Origin: Paraperlucidibaca baekdonensis
GTDB taxonomy: Bacteria > Pseudomonadota > Gammaproteobacteria > Pseudomonadales > Moraxellaceae
NCBI RefSeq assembly: GCF_003387535.1
Contig: NZ_QUNR01000001.1
Coordinates: 1 to 64,000, forward strand
DNA length: 64,000 nt
Direction: 5' to 3'
Positions 19,281 through 27,142 of this stretch are shown piece after piece. Within the stretch, counting starts at the first letter, position 1, and each line of letters begins with the position of its first letter. The translations under genes and the position numbers were made by a program. The notes below the pieces were generated by a model. It worked only from the letters and a program-made list of their open reading frames with translations, had not been told where the DNA came from and did not search any database.

Positions 19281-19345
19281 CTAGCACCTGCACAATAAAA
19301 TCCTAACCAGTTGTTTTTATTTGTATTTAAATTATCTGTCGATCT

Positions 19346-19360
19346 TGGCACGCAAACTGC
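19346..19360 (+). promoter_or_regulatory. Sigma-54 promoter in the cbrB-pcnB spacer
   Basis: TGGCACG-CAAA-CTGC: the -24 GG and -12 GC are exactly 12 bp apart, and only the first base of the -12 element (C for T) departs from TGGCACG-N4-TTGC. Predicted +1 is 19372. The preceding gene encodes a sigma-54 activator with an intact GAFTGA loop. Confidence 0.85.
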
Positions 19361-19371
19361 TTTAACAACGA

Positions 19372-19552
19372 GCGGAACAATAAAAACAATCCGCTGGTCA
19401 GATACATGACCCTATAAAAAAAGCGCTCGCTCGGATGTGAGACTGCAAAAGCCAAGGATGCTCGGGCAAAAAAAACAAAAGAAGCCCAAATAATAAGACG
19501 GCCATAAACCGCACACCGTTCAGCGTACGCGGGAGGTAACCCCTCCCGCTTT
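19372..19552 (+). ncRNA. CrcZ-like small RNA (candidate)
   Basis: This ~180-nt stretch lies in the only gene-free gap over 300 bp (19201-19631). It begins exactly at the +1 of the sigma-54 promoter. Hairpin 1 has stem GCGGA/TCCGC (19372-19376, 19390-19394); AACAATAAAAA (19376-19386), an exact AANAAYAANAA match, starts at the last stem base and fills most of the loop. Hairpin 2 is GGTCA/TGACC (19396-19411). A third, GGGC/GCCC (19464-19487), presents a 16-nt all-purine-but-one A-rich loop. AAATAATAAGA follows at 19488. No frame with a ribosome site is seen. Pseudomonas CrcZ sits at the same place, is CbrB/sigma-54 driven, and sequesters Hfq/Crc through A-rich loops. At ~180 nt it would be much shorter than CrcZ (~400 nt). 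Function is inferred. Confidence 0.7.
19529..19552 (+). terminator. GC-rich hairpin ending the candidate sRNA
   Basis: GCGGGAGG (19529-19536) and CCTCCCGC (19542-19549) form a perfect 8-bp stem with a 5-nt loop, followed by only three T. A weak intrinsic terminator or a processing stem; read-through into pcnB is possible. Confidence 0.5.
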
Positions 19553-19631
19553 GCTGCGTAATCCCCCTCCACACACCCGGATGCCAACCTGCTATCATGC
19601 GCACCTTATTTGAACGGTTCGAGATGCAGGT

Positions 19632-20966
19632 ATGTTGAAGTGGCTTAATCGCTGGCGTAATCAGGGCAAACACCTGACAAAACTAAAGCCGGTCATTATT
19701 CCGCGCGACCAACACACTGTCTCTCGCAAGCAACTCAGCTCTGCCGCTGTGAAAACGTTGTATCGCCTGCAAGACTGCGGATTTGACGCCTATCTGATTG
19801 GCGGTGGCGTACGCGATGTGCTGCTTGGCCTGTCTCCCAAAGACTTTGATATTTCAACCAATGCCACGCCTGAAGACATCAAGCATGTGTTCGGCAGCCA
19901 ATGCCAAATTATTGGTCGGCGCTTTCGTCTTGCGCATGTGCGCTGGGGGCGCGAAGTGATTGAAGTCGCCACCTTCCGCGCCAACCATGCTGAAGGGGAT
20001 GACCAGAGCGCTCGCACCAATGCAGATGGCCGTATTTTGCGCGACAATGTCTGGGGTAGTATTGAGGAAGATGCTGCACGACGCGACTTCACTATCAACG
20101 CTATTTACTACCGTATTGCTGACTTCTCACTGTGGGATTTTGCACAGGGCACGGCGGACTTAAAGCAGCGCATCATTCGCTTAATTGGCGACCCTGAAAC
20201 GCGCTATCGCGAAGACCCTGTGCGCATGCTGCGTGCCGTGCGCTTTGCCGCGAAGCTGGATTTCACGCTGGCCCCAGCCACTGCCAAGCCTATTGCCTCG
20301 CTGGCCTACCTACTCGAAGAGATGTCATCGCACCGACTCTATGATGAGTGCCAGAAGCTTTTTGGCGGCGGTCATGCCGCGCCATTACTGCCGCTGCTTC
20401 AGCAATACGGTCTGTTTGCGCCTCTATTTCCTGGTCCAGCGGCTCATCCTAACGAGGCGCTTTGGCTGCATGTGGCGCGCAATACCGACGCTCGCTTAGC
20501 CGAAGGCAAACACATCAATGCTGCATTCTTTTTTGCCGCGTTGCTGTGGGGCGATGTCAATGCGCGAGCGCAACACTTGATTGCCGATGGCGTACCGCCG
20601 GTTCCTGCGTGGCAACAAGCAGGCATGCAGTCCGTGAGTCAGCAACTCGCGCGCACAGCAATCCCCAAGCACGTCTCGCAAGTCATGCGCGATATATGGG
20701 AAATGCAAATGCGCTTGGAGTCACCGCGCCCTCGACAAGTTGAGGCCATGGCTGCCAATGAGCGCTTTCGGGCCGCCTATGACTTTTTATTAATGCGCGA
20801 ACACGCAGGCGAGGCCACCGGGAAAATGGCGGCTTGGTGGACGCGCTGGCAACAGGCAGACCCAGGCTTGCAGGCGGAAATGCAGCGCGCGCTGGTCAAG
20901 CCCGCAGAGGGTCAAGCCCCGCGAAAGCGCCGCCGGCGACCGAAAAAAACCACGAGTCCGCAATAA
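19632..20966 (+). CDS. pcnB: Poly(A) polymerase I
   Basis: PcnB adds 3' poly(A) tails that mark RNAs for decay by PNPase and RNases. The nucleotidyltransferase core has LIGGGVRDVLLG followed by the catalytic carboxylates in KDFDIST (about residues 56-78). RNA-binding helices follow, and the C-terminus is strongly basic (PRKRRRRPKKTTSP), as in PcnB rather than CCA-adding enzymes. 444 residues is normal. The ribosome site is weak (AGG three bases from ATG). Followed 4 bp later by folK. Confidence 0.95.
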   Translation: MLKWLNRWRNQGKHLTKLKPVIIPRDQHTVSRKQLSSAAVKTLYRLQDCGFDAYLIGGGVRDVLLGLSPKDFDISTNATPEDIKHVFGSQCQIIGRRFRLAHVRWGREVIEVATFRANHAEGDDQSARTNADGRILRDNVWGSIEEDAARRDFTINAIYYRIADFSLWDFAQGTADLKQRIIRLIGDPETRYREDPVRMLRAVRFAAKLDFTLAPATAKPIASLAYLLEEMSSHRLYDECQKLFGGGHAAPLLPLLQQYGLFAPLFPGPAAHPNEALWLHVARNTDARLAEGKHINAAFFFAALLWGDVNARAQHLIADGVPPVPAWQQAGMQSVSQQLARTAIPKHVSQVMRDIWEMQMRLESPRPRQVEAMAANERFRAAYDFLLMREHAGEATGKMAAWWTRWQQADPGLQAEMQRALVKPAEGQAPRKRRRRPKKTTSPQ

Positions 20967-20970
20967 CGCC

Positions 20971-21507
20971 ATGAGCAATTGGCAACCCGCCGCTATTGCT
21001 CTGGGTGGCAACTTAGGCGACCCACCAGCCGCATTATGCCGCGCCGTTGAACAGCTTAACGAACACTCAGCAATACATGTTTTGGCGGTTTCCGAGCTCT
21101 ATCGTAGCGAAGCCATTGGTCCGTCTGGACAGCCTGACTATGCCAATGCCGTGGTCTCTATTGTTACCGCCCTCGCGCCTGAAGCACTGCTAACAGCCCT
21201 GCAGGCTATTGAAAACGAGGCCGGGCGCGAGCGCCATGTGCGCTGGGGAGCTCGCACGCTCGATCTAGATCTCTTGCTCTATGACGATCTCGTGCAAACT
21301 AGCCCGCGGCTAAGCATTCCTCACATCGAAATGATCAATCGCGCCTTCGTGCTCGTGCCGCTATCCGACATAATGCCTGCGCTGATATTCCCCAGCGGCC
21401 ACACTCTGCATGATGCGTTAGCTGCCCTAGATAACCCTAGCTTATTGCCATGGCCCGACACACGCTGGCAGCTCATGCAGCAGCGAATCAATGCAGGCTT
21501 GACCTGA
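20971..21507 (+). CDS. folK: 6-hydroxymethyl-7,8-dihydropterin pyrophosphokinase
   Basis: FolK transfers pyrophosphate from ATP to the pterin before FolP (also in this window) joins it to p-aminobenzoate. The signature RWGARTLDLDLLLYDD (about residues 91-106) with its metal-binding aspartates, and ALGGNLGDP at 10-18, are intact. 178 residues is typical. pcnB-folK-panB-panC is a conserved order. Confidence 0.95.
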   Translation: MSNWQPAAIALGGNLGDPPAALCRAVEQLNEHSAIHVLAVSELYRSEAIGPSGQPDYANAVVSIVTALAPEALLTALQAIENEAGRERHVRWGARTLDLDLLLYDDLVQTSPRLSIPHIEMINRAFVLVPLSDIMPALIFPSGHTLHDALAALDNPSLLPWPDTRWQLMQQRINAGLT

Positions 21508-21569
21508 CCGCGCCCTCAAGTGAATATGCGCAGCCGTACTGCTGCCACTGATTCTGCGGAGCTTATTTC

Positions 21570-22370
21570 ATGAAAGCCATTACCTTACGCACATTGCGCG
21601 ATATGAAATCTCGTGGCGAAGCTTTTAGCTGCTTAACGTGCTACGACGCAACGTTTGCCGGCGCCATGGCGCGAGCCGGCGTTGAAGTCATTTTAATTGG
21701 CGACTCATTAGGCATGGTGCTACAGGGCCACGACTCAACCCTGCCCGTCACTACAGACGACATGGCCTACCATACCGCTGCCGTAGCGCGCGGTAATCGG
21801 CAGTCGTTGATTATGGCCGATATGCCGTTTATGTCGTATGCCACCGTTGCTGAGACACTAACAAATGCAGCTACGCTGATGCGCGCCGGGGCACATCTGG
21901 TCAAGCTGGAAGGTGGCGCTTGGTTGTGCGAGCGCGTCACGCAACTGGCGCAAGGCGGCATTCCATCCTGCGTGCATTTAGGCCTAACGCCACAGTCGGT
22001 TAATGTTTTGGGCGGCTACCGCGTCCAAGGCCGCGGCGAGGCCAGCAGTTCGCAATTAATCGAGGATGCCTGCGCCGTTGTCGCCGCAGGTGCTGCTCTG
22101 ATTCTGCTTGAATGCGTGCCAACTGACTTAGCCAAGCGCGTGCAAGCGACTGTTGATGTGCCTGTCATTGGCATTGGTGCCGGACCTCACTGCGACGGCC
22201 AAGTGTTGGTGCTGCATGATATGCTGGGCATCCACCATGCCAAGCCCGCCCGCTTTGTGAAAGATTTTTTACAAGCAGGCGACGGCAGTATTGAAGGCGC
22301 CTTCCGTTGTTATATTGAACAGGTTAAATCCGGCGATTATCCTGCGCCTGAACATGCCTTTGCCGACTAG
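21570..22370 (+). CDS. panB: 3-methyl-2-oxobutanoate hydroxymethyltransferase
   Basis: PanB makes ketopantoate from ketoisovalerate and methylene-THF, the first committed step of pantothenate/CoA synthesis. LTCYDATFAGAMARAG, the metal-site GDSLGMV and IGIGAGPHCDGQVLV segments are all present. 266 residues matches the family. A 62-bp spacer with GCGGAG before the ATG separates it from folK; panC follows after 9 bp. Confidence 0.96.
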   Translation: MKAITLRTLRDMKSRGEAFSCLTCYDATFAGAMARAGVEVILIGDSLGMVLQGHDSTLPVTTDDMAYHTAAVARGNRQSLIMADMPFMSYATVAETLTNAATLMRAGAHLVKLEGGAWLCERVTQLAQGGIPSCVHLGLTPQSVNVLGGYRVQGRGEASSSQLIEDACAVVAAGAALILLECVPTDLAKRVQATVDVPVIGIGAGPHCDGQVLVLHDMLGIHHAKPARFVKDFLQAGDGSIEGAFRCYIEQVKSGDYPAPEHAFAD

Positions 22371-22379
22371 CAGCAGCTT

Positions 22380-23246
22380 ATGAAAACTGAACATACGATC
22401 CATGGCGTACGCGCCGCCCTGCGCTCGGCCAAAAAAAACAGCCAGTCTGTGGCGTTTGTTCCGACCATGGGCAATCTACATCGTGGCCATATCGAACTTA
22501 TTCTTGAAGCGAAACGGCGTGCTGACTTCGTCGTTTGCAGTATTTTTGTGAACCCCACACAGTTTGGCGCTAACGAGGACTTCGCAACCTATCCCCGCAC
22601 GCTAGAGCGTGATGGTAGCTTGCTTGCTGATGCCGGTTGCGACTTAGTCTTTATTCCTGATGCCACCGAAATGTATCACGATGGCCGTCAGCAACTCACC
22701 CAGGTGCATGTTGATGGCATCACGGAGCACCTATGTGGCACCTCGCGCCCGGGTCATTTCTCCGGCGTTGCCACTGTAGTGACGAAACTGCTCAATATCA
22801 TTACGCCCGACATGGCGTTTTTTGGTGAAAAAGACTACCAGCAGCTCGCTGTGATTCGGCAGATGGTTCAGGATTTATGCCTTGCAACAAATATTATTGG
22901 CGTGCCAACGATTCGAGACACTGACGGCCTCGCATTGAGCTCGCGAAATCAGTACCTCACGGAGTCACAACGCGCGGTAGCCCCCCACGTATATGAGGCG
23001 CTTTGCCGTGTGCGTGATGGCATTCAAAAAGATGCTAGTCAGGCAGAAGAACTTTGTCGCGCGGCACATCAATCGCTCGAGGCCTCGGGCTTCGTGGTGG
23101 ACTACTTATGTCTGCAGAGCCGGGAGTTGGCGGCTTTCGATACCCAGCAGTCGCAGGCAGTGGTGCTGGTAGCCGCGTATTTAGGCAAAACTCGCTTGAT
23201 AGATAATCTAGTTTTTGACATCAGAACAACTGAATCCACTCGCTAA
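22380..23246 (+). CDS. panC: Pantothenate synthetase
   Basis: PanC condenses pantoate and beta-alanine with ATP. Class I synthetase-like HIGH variant HRGH is in VPTMGNLHRGHIELI (about residues 28-42); FVNPTQFGANED and GEKDYQQLA bind substrates, and LSSRNQYL takes the KMSKS position. 288 residues is usual. Follows panB by 9 bp and precedes panD after a 123-bp gap. Confidence 0.96.
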   Translation: MKTEHTIHGVRAALRSAKKNSQSVAFVPTMGNLHRGHIELILEAKRRADFVVCSIFVNPTQFGANEDFATYPRTLERDGSLLADAGCDLVFIPDATEMYHDGRQQLTQVHVDGITEHLCGTSRPGHFSGVATVVTKLLNIITPDMAFFGEKDYQQLAVIRQMVQDLCLATNIIGVPTIRDTDGLALSSRNQYLTESQRAVAPHVYEALCRVRDGIQKDASQAEELCRAAHQSLEASGFVVDYLCLQSRELAAFDTQQSQAVVLVAAYLGKTRLIDNLVFDIRTTESTR

Positions 23247-23369
23247 ATTTGTCGATGAAGAATGATTGAACACACGCGCGTCTTACGGCAAAATGGCGCG
23301 CCCAACGTATAGGCAAGACAGTTGTCATCCTATGCTTGTTTTTTTGCTGCTGTGCGGAGGTAAACGCCC

Positions 23370-23750
23370 ATGCAATGCATCATGCTGAAAGCCAAGTTAC
23401 ATCGTGCCTGTGTGACACATGCCGAACTCGACTATGAAGGCTCATGCGCAATCGATGGCGATTTGCTCGACCTCTCAGGTATTCGTGAATACGAGCAGAT
23501 CCAAATTTACAACGTGGCTAACGGTCAGCGCTTCACAACGTATGCTATTCGCGCTGAATCAGGCTCTGGCATGATTTCAGTCAATGGTGCTGCGGCACAT
23601 AAAGCCCAGCCCGGTGATCGCGTGATTATTTGCACCTATGCTCAGTTTACTGAAGAAGAACTTGCCGCCTTCAAGCCACGCTTGGTGTATTGCAATGAAG
23701 ACAATAGTGTTAGCCACAGCGCCAATGCTATTCCAGTGCAAGTCGCTTAG
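23370..23750 (+). CDS. panD: Aspartate 1-decarboxylase proenzyme
   Basis: PanD makes beta-alanine from aspartate for PanC. It is a pyruvoyl enzyme made by self-cleavage; the site is G24-S25 in YEGSCAID, with S25 becoming the pyruvoyl group. Y58 in [14 protein letters not shown] and the following Thr are conserved. GGAGGT lies about 10 nt before the ATG. With panB and panC this completes the pantothenate branch. A 123-bp gap from panC may hold its own promoter, though I see none convincing. Confidence 0.95.
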   Translation: MQCIMLKAKLHRACVTHAELDYEGSCAIDGDLLDLSGIREYEQIQIYNVANGQRFTTYAIRAESGSGMISVNGAAAHKAQPGDRVIICTYAQFTEEELAAFKPRLVYCNEDNSVSHSANAIPVQVA

Positions 23751-23799
23751 CAGCTATTTGATGCACCCGCGTTAACGCAACTAGCGTTATCGCAGATAC

Positions 23800-23827
23800 A
23801 AAAAAGCCGGCAATCGCCGGCTTTTTT
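23800..23827. terminator. Bidirectional terminator between panD and the TRAP permease
   Basis: A-run (23800-23805), GCCGGC, loop AATC, GCCGGC, T-run (23822-23827). It can stop transcription from panD (+) and from the convergent permease gene (-). Confidence 0.9.
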
Positions 23828-23838
23828 GTGGGTGATGC

Positions 23839-25992
23839 TTAGCCGAACAGGCTTCGCATCATATTACCAATAGCTTCTTGCCATTCGAGGCCATGCATCA
23901 CTAGGTTTTGACCACCGTAGACAACGATGAGCAAGCCCGAGAACATCACAACGACCGGCAGAATCCAGCGCTCATAACGATAGTAGAAGGACTTATGACG
24001 GACCTCAGCATCTGCTGCATCCATTTCTTCCTCACCTACCACCATGCGAGTTAGCAACTGGTTCAACGCGACTGGCGGTGATAAGTAACCTAGCTCAAAG
24101 GCAGCCAACACGATCATCCAAAAGTGGATGGGGTTGATGCCATTTGAGTAGGCGATTGGCGCCACCGTAGCAGACACCAAAATCACCGCCCCGAATGGAT
24201 CCATGATCATGCCGATAAATACCATCATAAACATCAGGATGGTCAGGGTGACCCAGATACTGCCCATATCGGCAGGGACGCTTTCCATGATACCGGAATG
24301 CTCGATCACACCACCAACAGACACTGACAATGCCATCAGCATAATCAGGGCACCAATGTGGCCAATGGTTTCGTTGGTCGCATAACGCACAGCCTGCTCA
24401 AGGTTTAAGCGACGCTCAGCTTCAGGATTGACGGCCACCGCTTGCGCTTTAGGCTCGCGACGGATTTTGTCGAAGATCACGATAAAGAGCATGATCACAG
24501 GCAGCATTACCGGCGCAGTGAACTCGTCGAGCTGAGCATCTAGCAAGAACTTATAGCCATAGACTACCAACAAGGTGATGACGATATAGGGCGACACAGG
24601 CACTAGAGCACGCGCAGACTCACGCAATGCGGTGGTAAAAACCGCACGCTCACGACCTGTTGAGTCCTCTTTCACCAGCATGGCAAAGAGCAGGAACAGC
24701 GTTGAAGTGATCATGAATACGCCAACGCCCCAACCATAGAGCTCGTTGGTGGTGACCTGCTTATTGAGCGCAGCAATCAACACGATCAATAGGCAGGGGC
24801 GTAACACGACACCCATGGAGCCGGACATTGCTGCCGCTGCCAGCGCCATTTGACGACGACCACCAGCGGAATACACTTCCTTATAGACAATCGCACCAGC
24901 TGCGATCACGAAAATACCTGAGGCACCGGTGTAGGCGGTAGGAATAGCAGCAGCCAACAAGATAACCCAGGTTAATGCCTCTGGGCTTAGCTTCCACGGC
25001 CGCACAATATCCATAAATAGCGTGACGACACGGGTTTGCTTAAGCAACATACCGGCCCAAATATAAAGCGCTAAGTTCAAGAAAATACCGGAGTATTCCA
25101 AGAGTTGGCCGAGATAAATGGCAATACCTGCCCAATGCTGATCAGCAAAAAACGTTGCTGCTGAAGTCATCGCCATAAAGGCAAACAGCGGAATGGTCAA
25201 CAAACTCATGCCAAAATTGCCGCCTGCAGGCGCGCTCTGCGGCGGACGCAGTAAACGTACCGCGCTAATAACAGCCAGCGTGACAAACAGCGTAATAAAT
25301 ATGTAATTCAGCAGCGGTTTATCTACAGGAATGCCTGAAGCGAGCAAGACTTTGGTGTAGTAGTACCACGAACTAAAGGCCAGAATGACATTGGCGACAA
25401 CCATCGCCGTGTTATAGACGAAAAAATCTTTCTGCGTTTTCGGGGGGCGCAAGTTGATGTGGTGCACACCAAGCGTTGTGGTAATGGCGGCAATCGCAAA
25501 CATGGCCAATAGAATGAGCGGGCGATTTTCCGTACCAAATTTGAAAATACCGAAGAAGCCAGTTTCTACGGCGCGGAAGGCCTTCAGCTCTGGCGTGATA
25601 TTCTGAACAACTCGCTCATAAATATCGTTTTTCTCGATACATAATGCCTTAGCCGCTTCCAGCGAGGAGCGAATTGCCTCGGGATCTTGTGGCGCATCAG
25701 CAAACAGCATATCGAGCGGGTCATCAGATACCGGCGCGTTTAGCTTTGCTTGAACGGCTGCATCGATGTCTTTATTGGGGTCACATGCAGGACGCACGGG
25801 ATCGGCGCGCAGCATGAAATATTGAACATTTGTGGTGGGATCACCAAACGTACGCTCACCAAAGCGCAGCAATTGGCCATGGAGCATTTCACCCGTGCCA
25901 ATAATCAGTGTCAGTAACAGAAGCGCCAGAACCGGTAGACTGGAAAACCATTCCGAAAGACTACGGTTCAGGAAGACGGGCTTATTATTCAT
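23839..25992 (-). CDS. TRAP-type transporter large permease (DctM-like) with N-terminal extension
   Basis: A 717-residue inner-membrane protein with about 15 or more hydrophobic helices. The DctM-like portion occupies the C-terminal two-thirds (AIPTAYTGASGIFVIAAGAI; FIGMIMDPFGAVILVSATVAP; FELGYLSPPVALNQLLTRMV). The N-terminal third has a signal-like helix, a ~110-residue soluble loop with several Cys/Asp, and a few helices that could stand in for the small DctQ subunit. The start at 25992 is chosen over 26043 because AAGGAAG lies just before it. It is the last gene of the TatT-like/AdeT-like/permease operon. Substrate is unknown. Confidence 0.85.
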   Translation of the reverse strand: MNNKPVFLNRSLSEWFSSLPVLALLLLTLIIGTGEMLHGQLLRFGERTFGDPTTNVQYFMLRADPVRPACDPNKDIDAAVQAKLNAPVSDDPLDMLFADAPQDPEAIRSSLEAAKALCIEKNDIYERVVQNITPELKAFRAVETGFFGIFKFGTENRPLILLAMFAIAAITTTLGVHHINLRPPKTQKDFFVYNTAMVVANVILAFSSWYYYTKVLLASGIPVDKPLLNYIFITLFVTLAVISAVRLLRPPQSAPAGGNFGMSLLTIPLFAFMAMTSAATFFADQHWAGIAIYLGQLLEYSGIFLNLALYIWAGMLLKQTRVVTLFMDIVRPWKLSPEALTWVILLAAAIPTAYTGASGIFVIAAGAIVYKEVYSAGGRRQMALAAAAMSGSMGVVLRPCLLIVLIAALNKQVTTNELYGWGVGVFMITSTLFLLFAMLVKEDSTGRERAVFTTALRESARALVPVSPYIVITLLVVYGYKFLLDAQLDEFTAPVMLPVIMLFIVIFDKIRREPKAQAVAVNPEAERRLNLEQAVRYATNETIGHIGALIMLMALSVSVGGVIEHSGIMESVPADMGSIWVTLTILMFMMVFIGMIMDPFGAVILVSATVAPIAYSNGINPIHFWMIVLAAFELGYLSPPVALNQLLTRMVVGEEEMDAADAEVRHKSFYYRYERWILPVVVMFSGLLIVVYGGQNLVMHGLEWQEAIGNMMRSLFG

Positions 25993-26016
25993 TATAGACT
26001 TCCTTGATTTGAAATA

Positions 26017-26040
26017 GCGGCGAGCACGTATGCTCGCCGC
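26017..26040 (-). repeat. Perfect 10-bp hairpin between binding protein and permease genes
   Basis: GCGGCGAGCA / TGCTCGCCGC with a 4-nt loop lies in the 70-bp gap of the operon. No T-run follows, so it is better read as an mRNA stabiliser or partial attenuator that raises the binding-protein level over the permease. A second short repeat (TCACAG/CTGTGA, 26047-26061) flanks it. Confidence 0.7.
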
Positions 26041-26062
26041 CAACCATCACAGTCGCTGTGAC

Positions 26063-27067
26063 TTATTCTAGGTTTTGTGTGCACTCAGCATTACCACTCT
26101 CGATTGAGCAGCGTGTCTTCTTCAGCAATTTCATCATGAGCGGGTCGTAGATACCCTCTTTCGTCAAGCTAATGCGTGCATCACGCAGCAGAACAACATA
26201 GCCCAACTTTTCATCGCTAGGCAGGTCCATCCACGCGGTGCCCGGCACATCCTTCTCTGCCTTTGAAATCAATCGCATCGAACGATTGTATTGGCTATCC
26301 CAATACTTACGCGACGCTAAGCCGAAGCCAGCGGGGAACTTGTCCTTGTTGATGATCAGCTGAAAGGTCAGCTGAGCAATAGGGAAGCGCACAATAGCGC
26401 CGTCATTGCCAAGCCCTTTGTAAAGCTCGAGAGGCTTATACGCCATGGCTGGTGCCGCAATGATATCAACCGCATTGTTGTTAAACTTGGCCGCAAAGTT
26501 GCTGATGTCCGATGAGACGGGCTGTGCGCCAACCTTTTGCACCATTTTGGCTTGTGATTTGTCGTAATCGAAAATCGCAATTTTCTTGCCGGCTAATTTG
26601 TCGACATGATTAATCGAGCGGCTTTTCACGAACAAATAAGCAGCTCCTGCTGGCGCCACACCAGCGACTTCGAACTTACCTTCGACCATCTTGCCTGAGA
26701 GTGCCGGGTTTGCCAGCGTCGAGATGGCTTTTTCCATGACTGCATAGGAAGGAATGGCACCGATAGAATCGAGTGAGCCAGTAAATTTATTAAACTGACG
26801 ACCACGCATACCCGTCAACATGACGCCATCGCACTGTCCAGCCTTGAAGTCTTCAGCAGCGGTGCGCTCATCGGTATAGGCCTTGAGTTCAACGGCTGCG
26901 CCCATTTTCGTTGCCGAAATGGCATAGTCTTTCATCAAGCCGTAGGCGTCGCCTTGCGCGCCAAGAATGTCAAACACGCAGATTTTGTTATCGGCTGATG
27001 CTTGCGCTGAGACAGATGCAGCGAGCACTGTCACGGCCGCAGCGGCCAGATTTTTCATCTTTTTCAT
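26063..27067 (-). CDS. Periplasmic putative solute-binding protein (AdeT1/2, DUF6091 type)
   Basis: 334 residues with a clear Sec signal peptide (MKKMKN then a hydrophobic stretch, cleavage near ASA-DN at 25-26). The mature part begins ICVFDILGAQGDAYGLMKDY and contains DERTAAEDFKAGQCDGVMLTG and RGRQFNKFTGSLD. I recognise these from the AdeT1/AdeT2 putative solute-binding family, whose members were once linked to aminoglycoside efflux in Acinetobacter; that link is doubtful here. The operon suggests it feeds the TRAP-like permease. GAGGG precedes the ATG by 8 nt. Ligand unknown. Confidence 0.8.
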   Translation of the reverse strand: MKKMKNLAAAAVTVLAASVSAQASADNKICVFDILGAQGDAYGLMKDYAISATKMGAAVELKAYTDERTAAEDFKAGQCDGVMLTGMRGRQFNKFTGSLDSIGAIPSYAVMEKAISTLANPALSGKMVEGKFEVAGVAPAGAAYLFVKSRSINHVDKLAGKKIAIFDYDKSQAKMVQKVGAQPVSSDISNFAAKFNNNAVDIIAAPAMAYKPLELYKGLGNDGAIVRFPIAQLTFQLIINKDKFPAGFGLASRKYWDSQYNRSMRLISKAEKDVPGTAWMDLPSDEKLGYVVLLRDARISLTKEGIYDPLMMKLLKKTRCSIESGNAECTQNLE

Positions 27068-27105
27068 GAGTTATACCCTCGAAATACGTCAAAAATAGTC
27101 AACAC

Positions 27106-27134
27106 GACTGCCAAACGCTTAACGCCTGGCAGTC
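27106..27134 (-). repeat. Hairpin between TatT-like and binding protein genes
   Basis: GACTGCCA (27106-27113) and TGGCAGTC (27127-27134) form a perfect 8-bp stem with a 13-nt loop in the 75-bp gap, no T-run. Like the next gap in this operon it probably sets relative mRNA levels. Confidence 0.6.
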
Positions 27135-27142
27135 GGTGAAGT

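Noticed and set aside
19327-19673. Small minus-strand frames in the cbrB-pcnB spacer
   Set aside because: No ribosome sites or plausible protein features; they run against the sigma-54 promoter and A-rich hairpins, which explain the sequence better.
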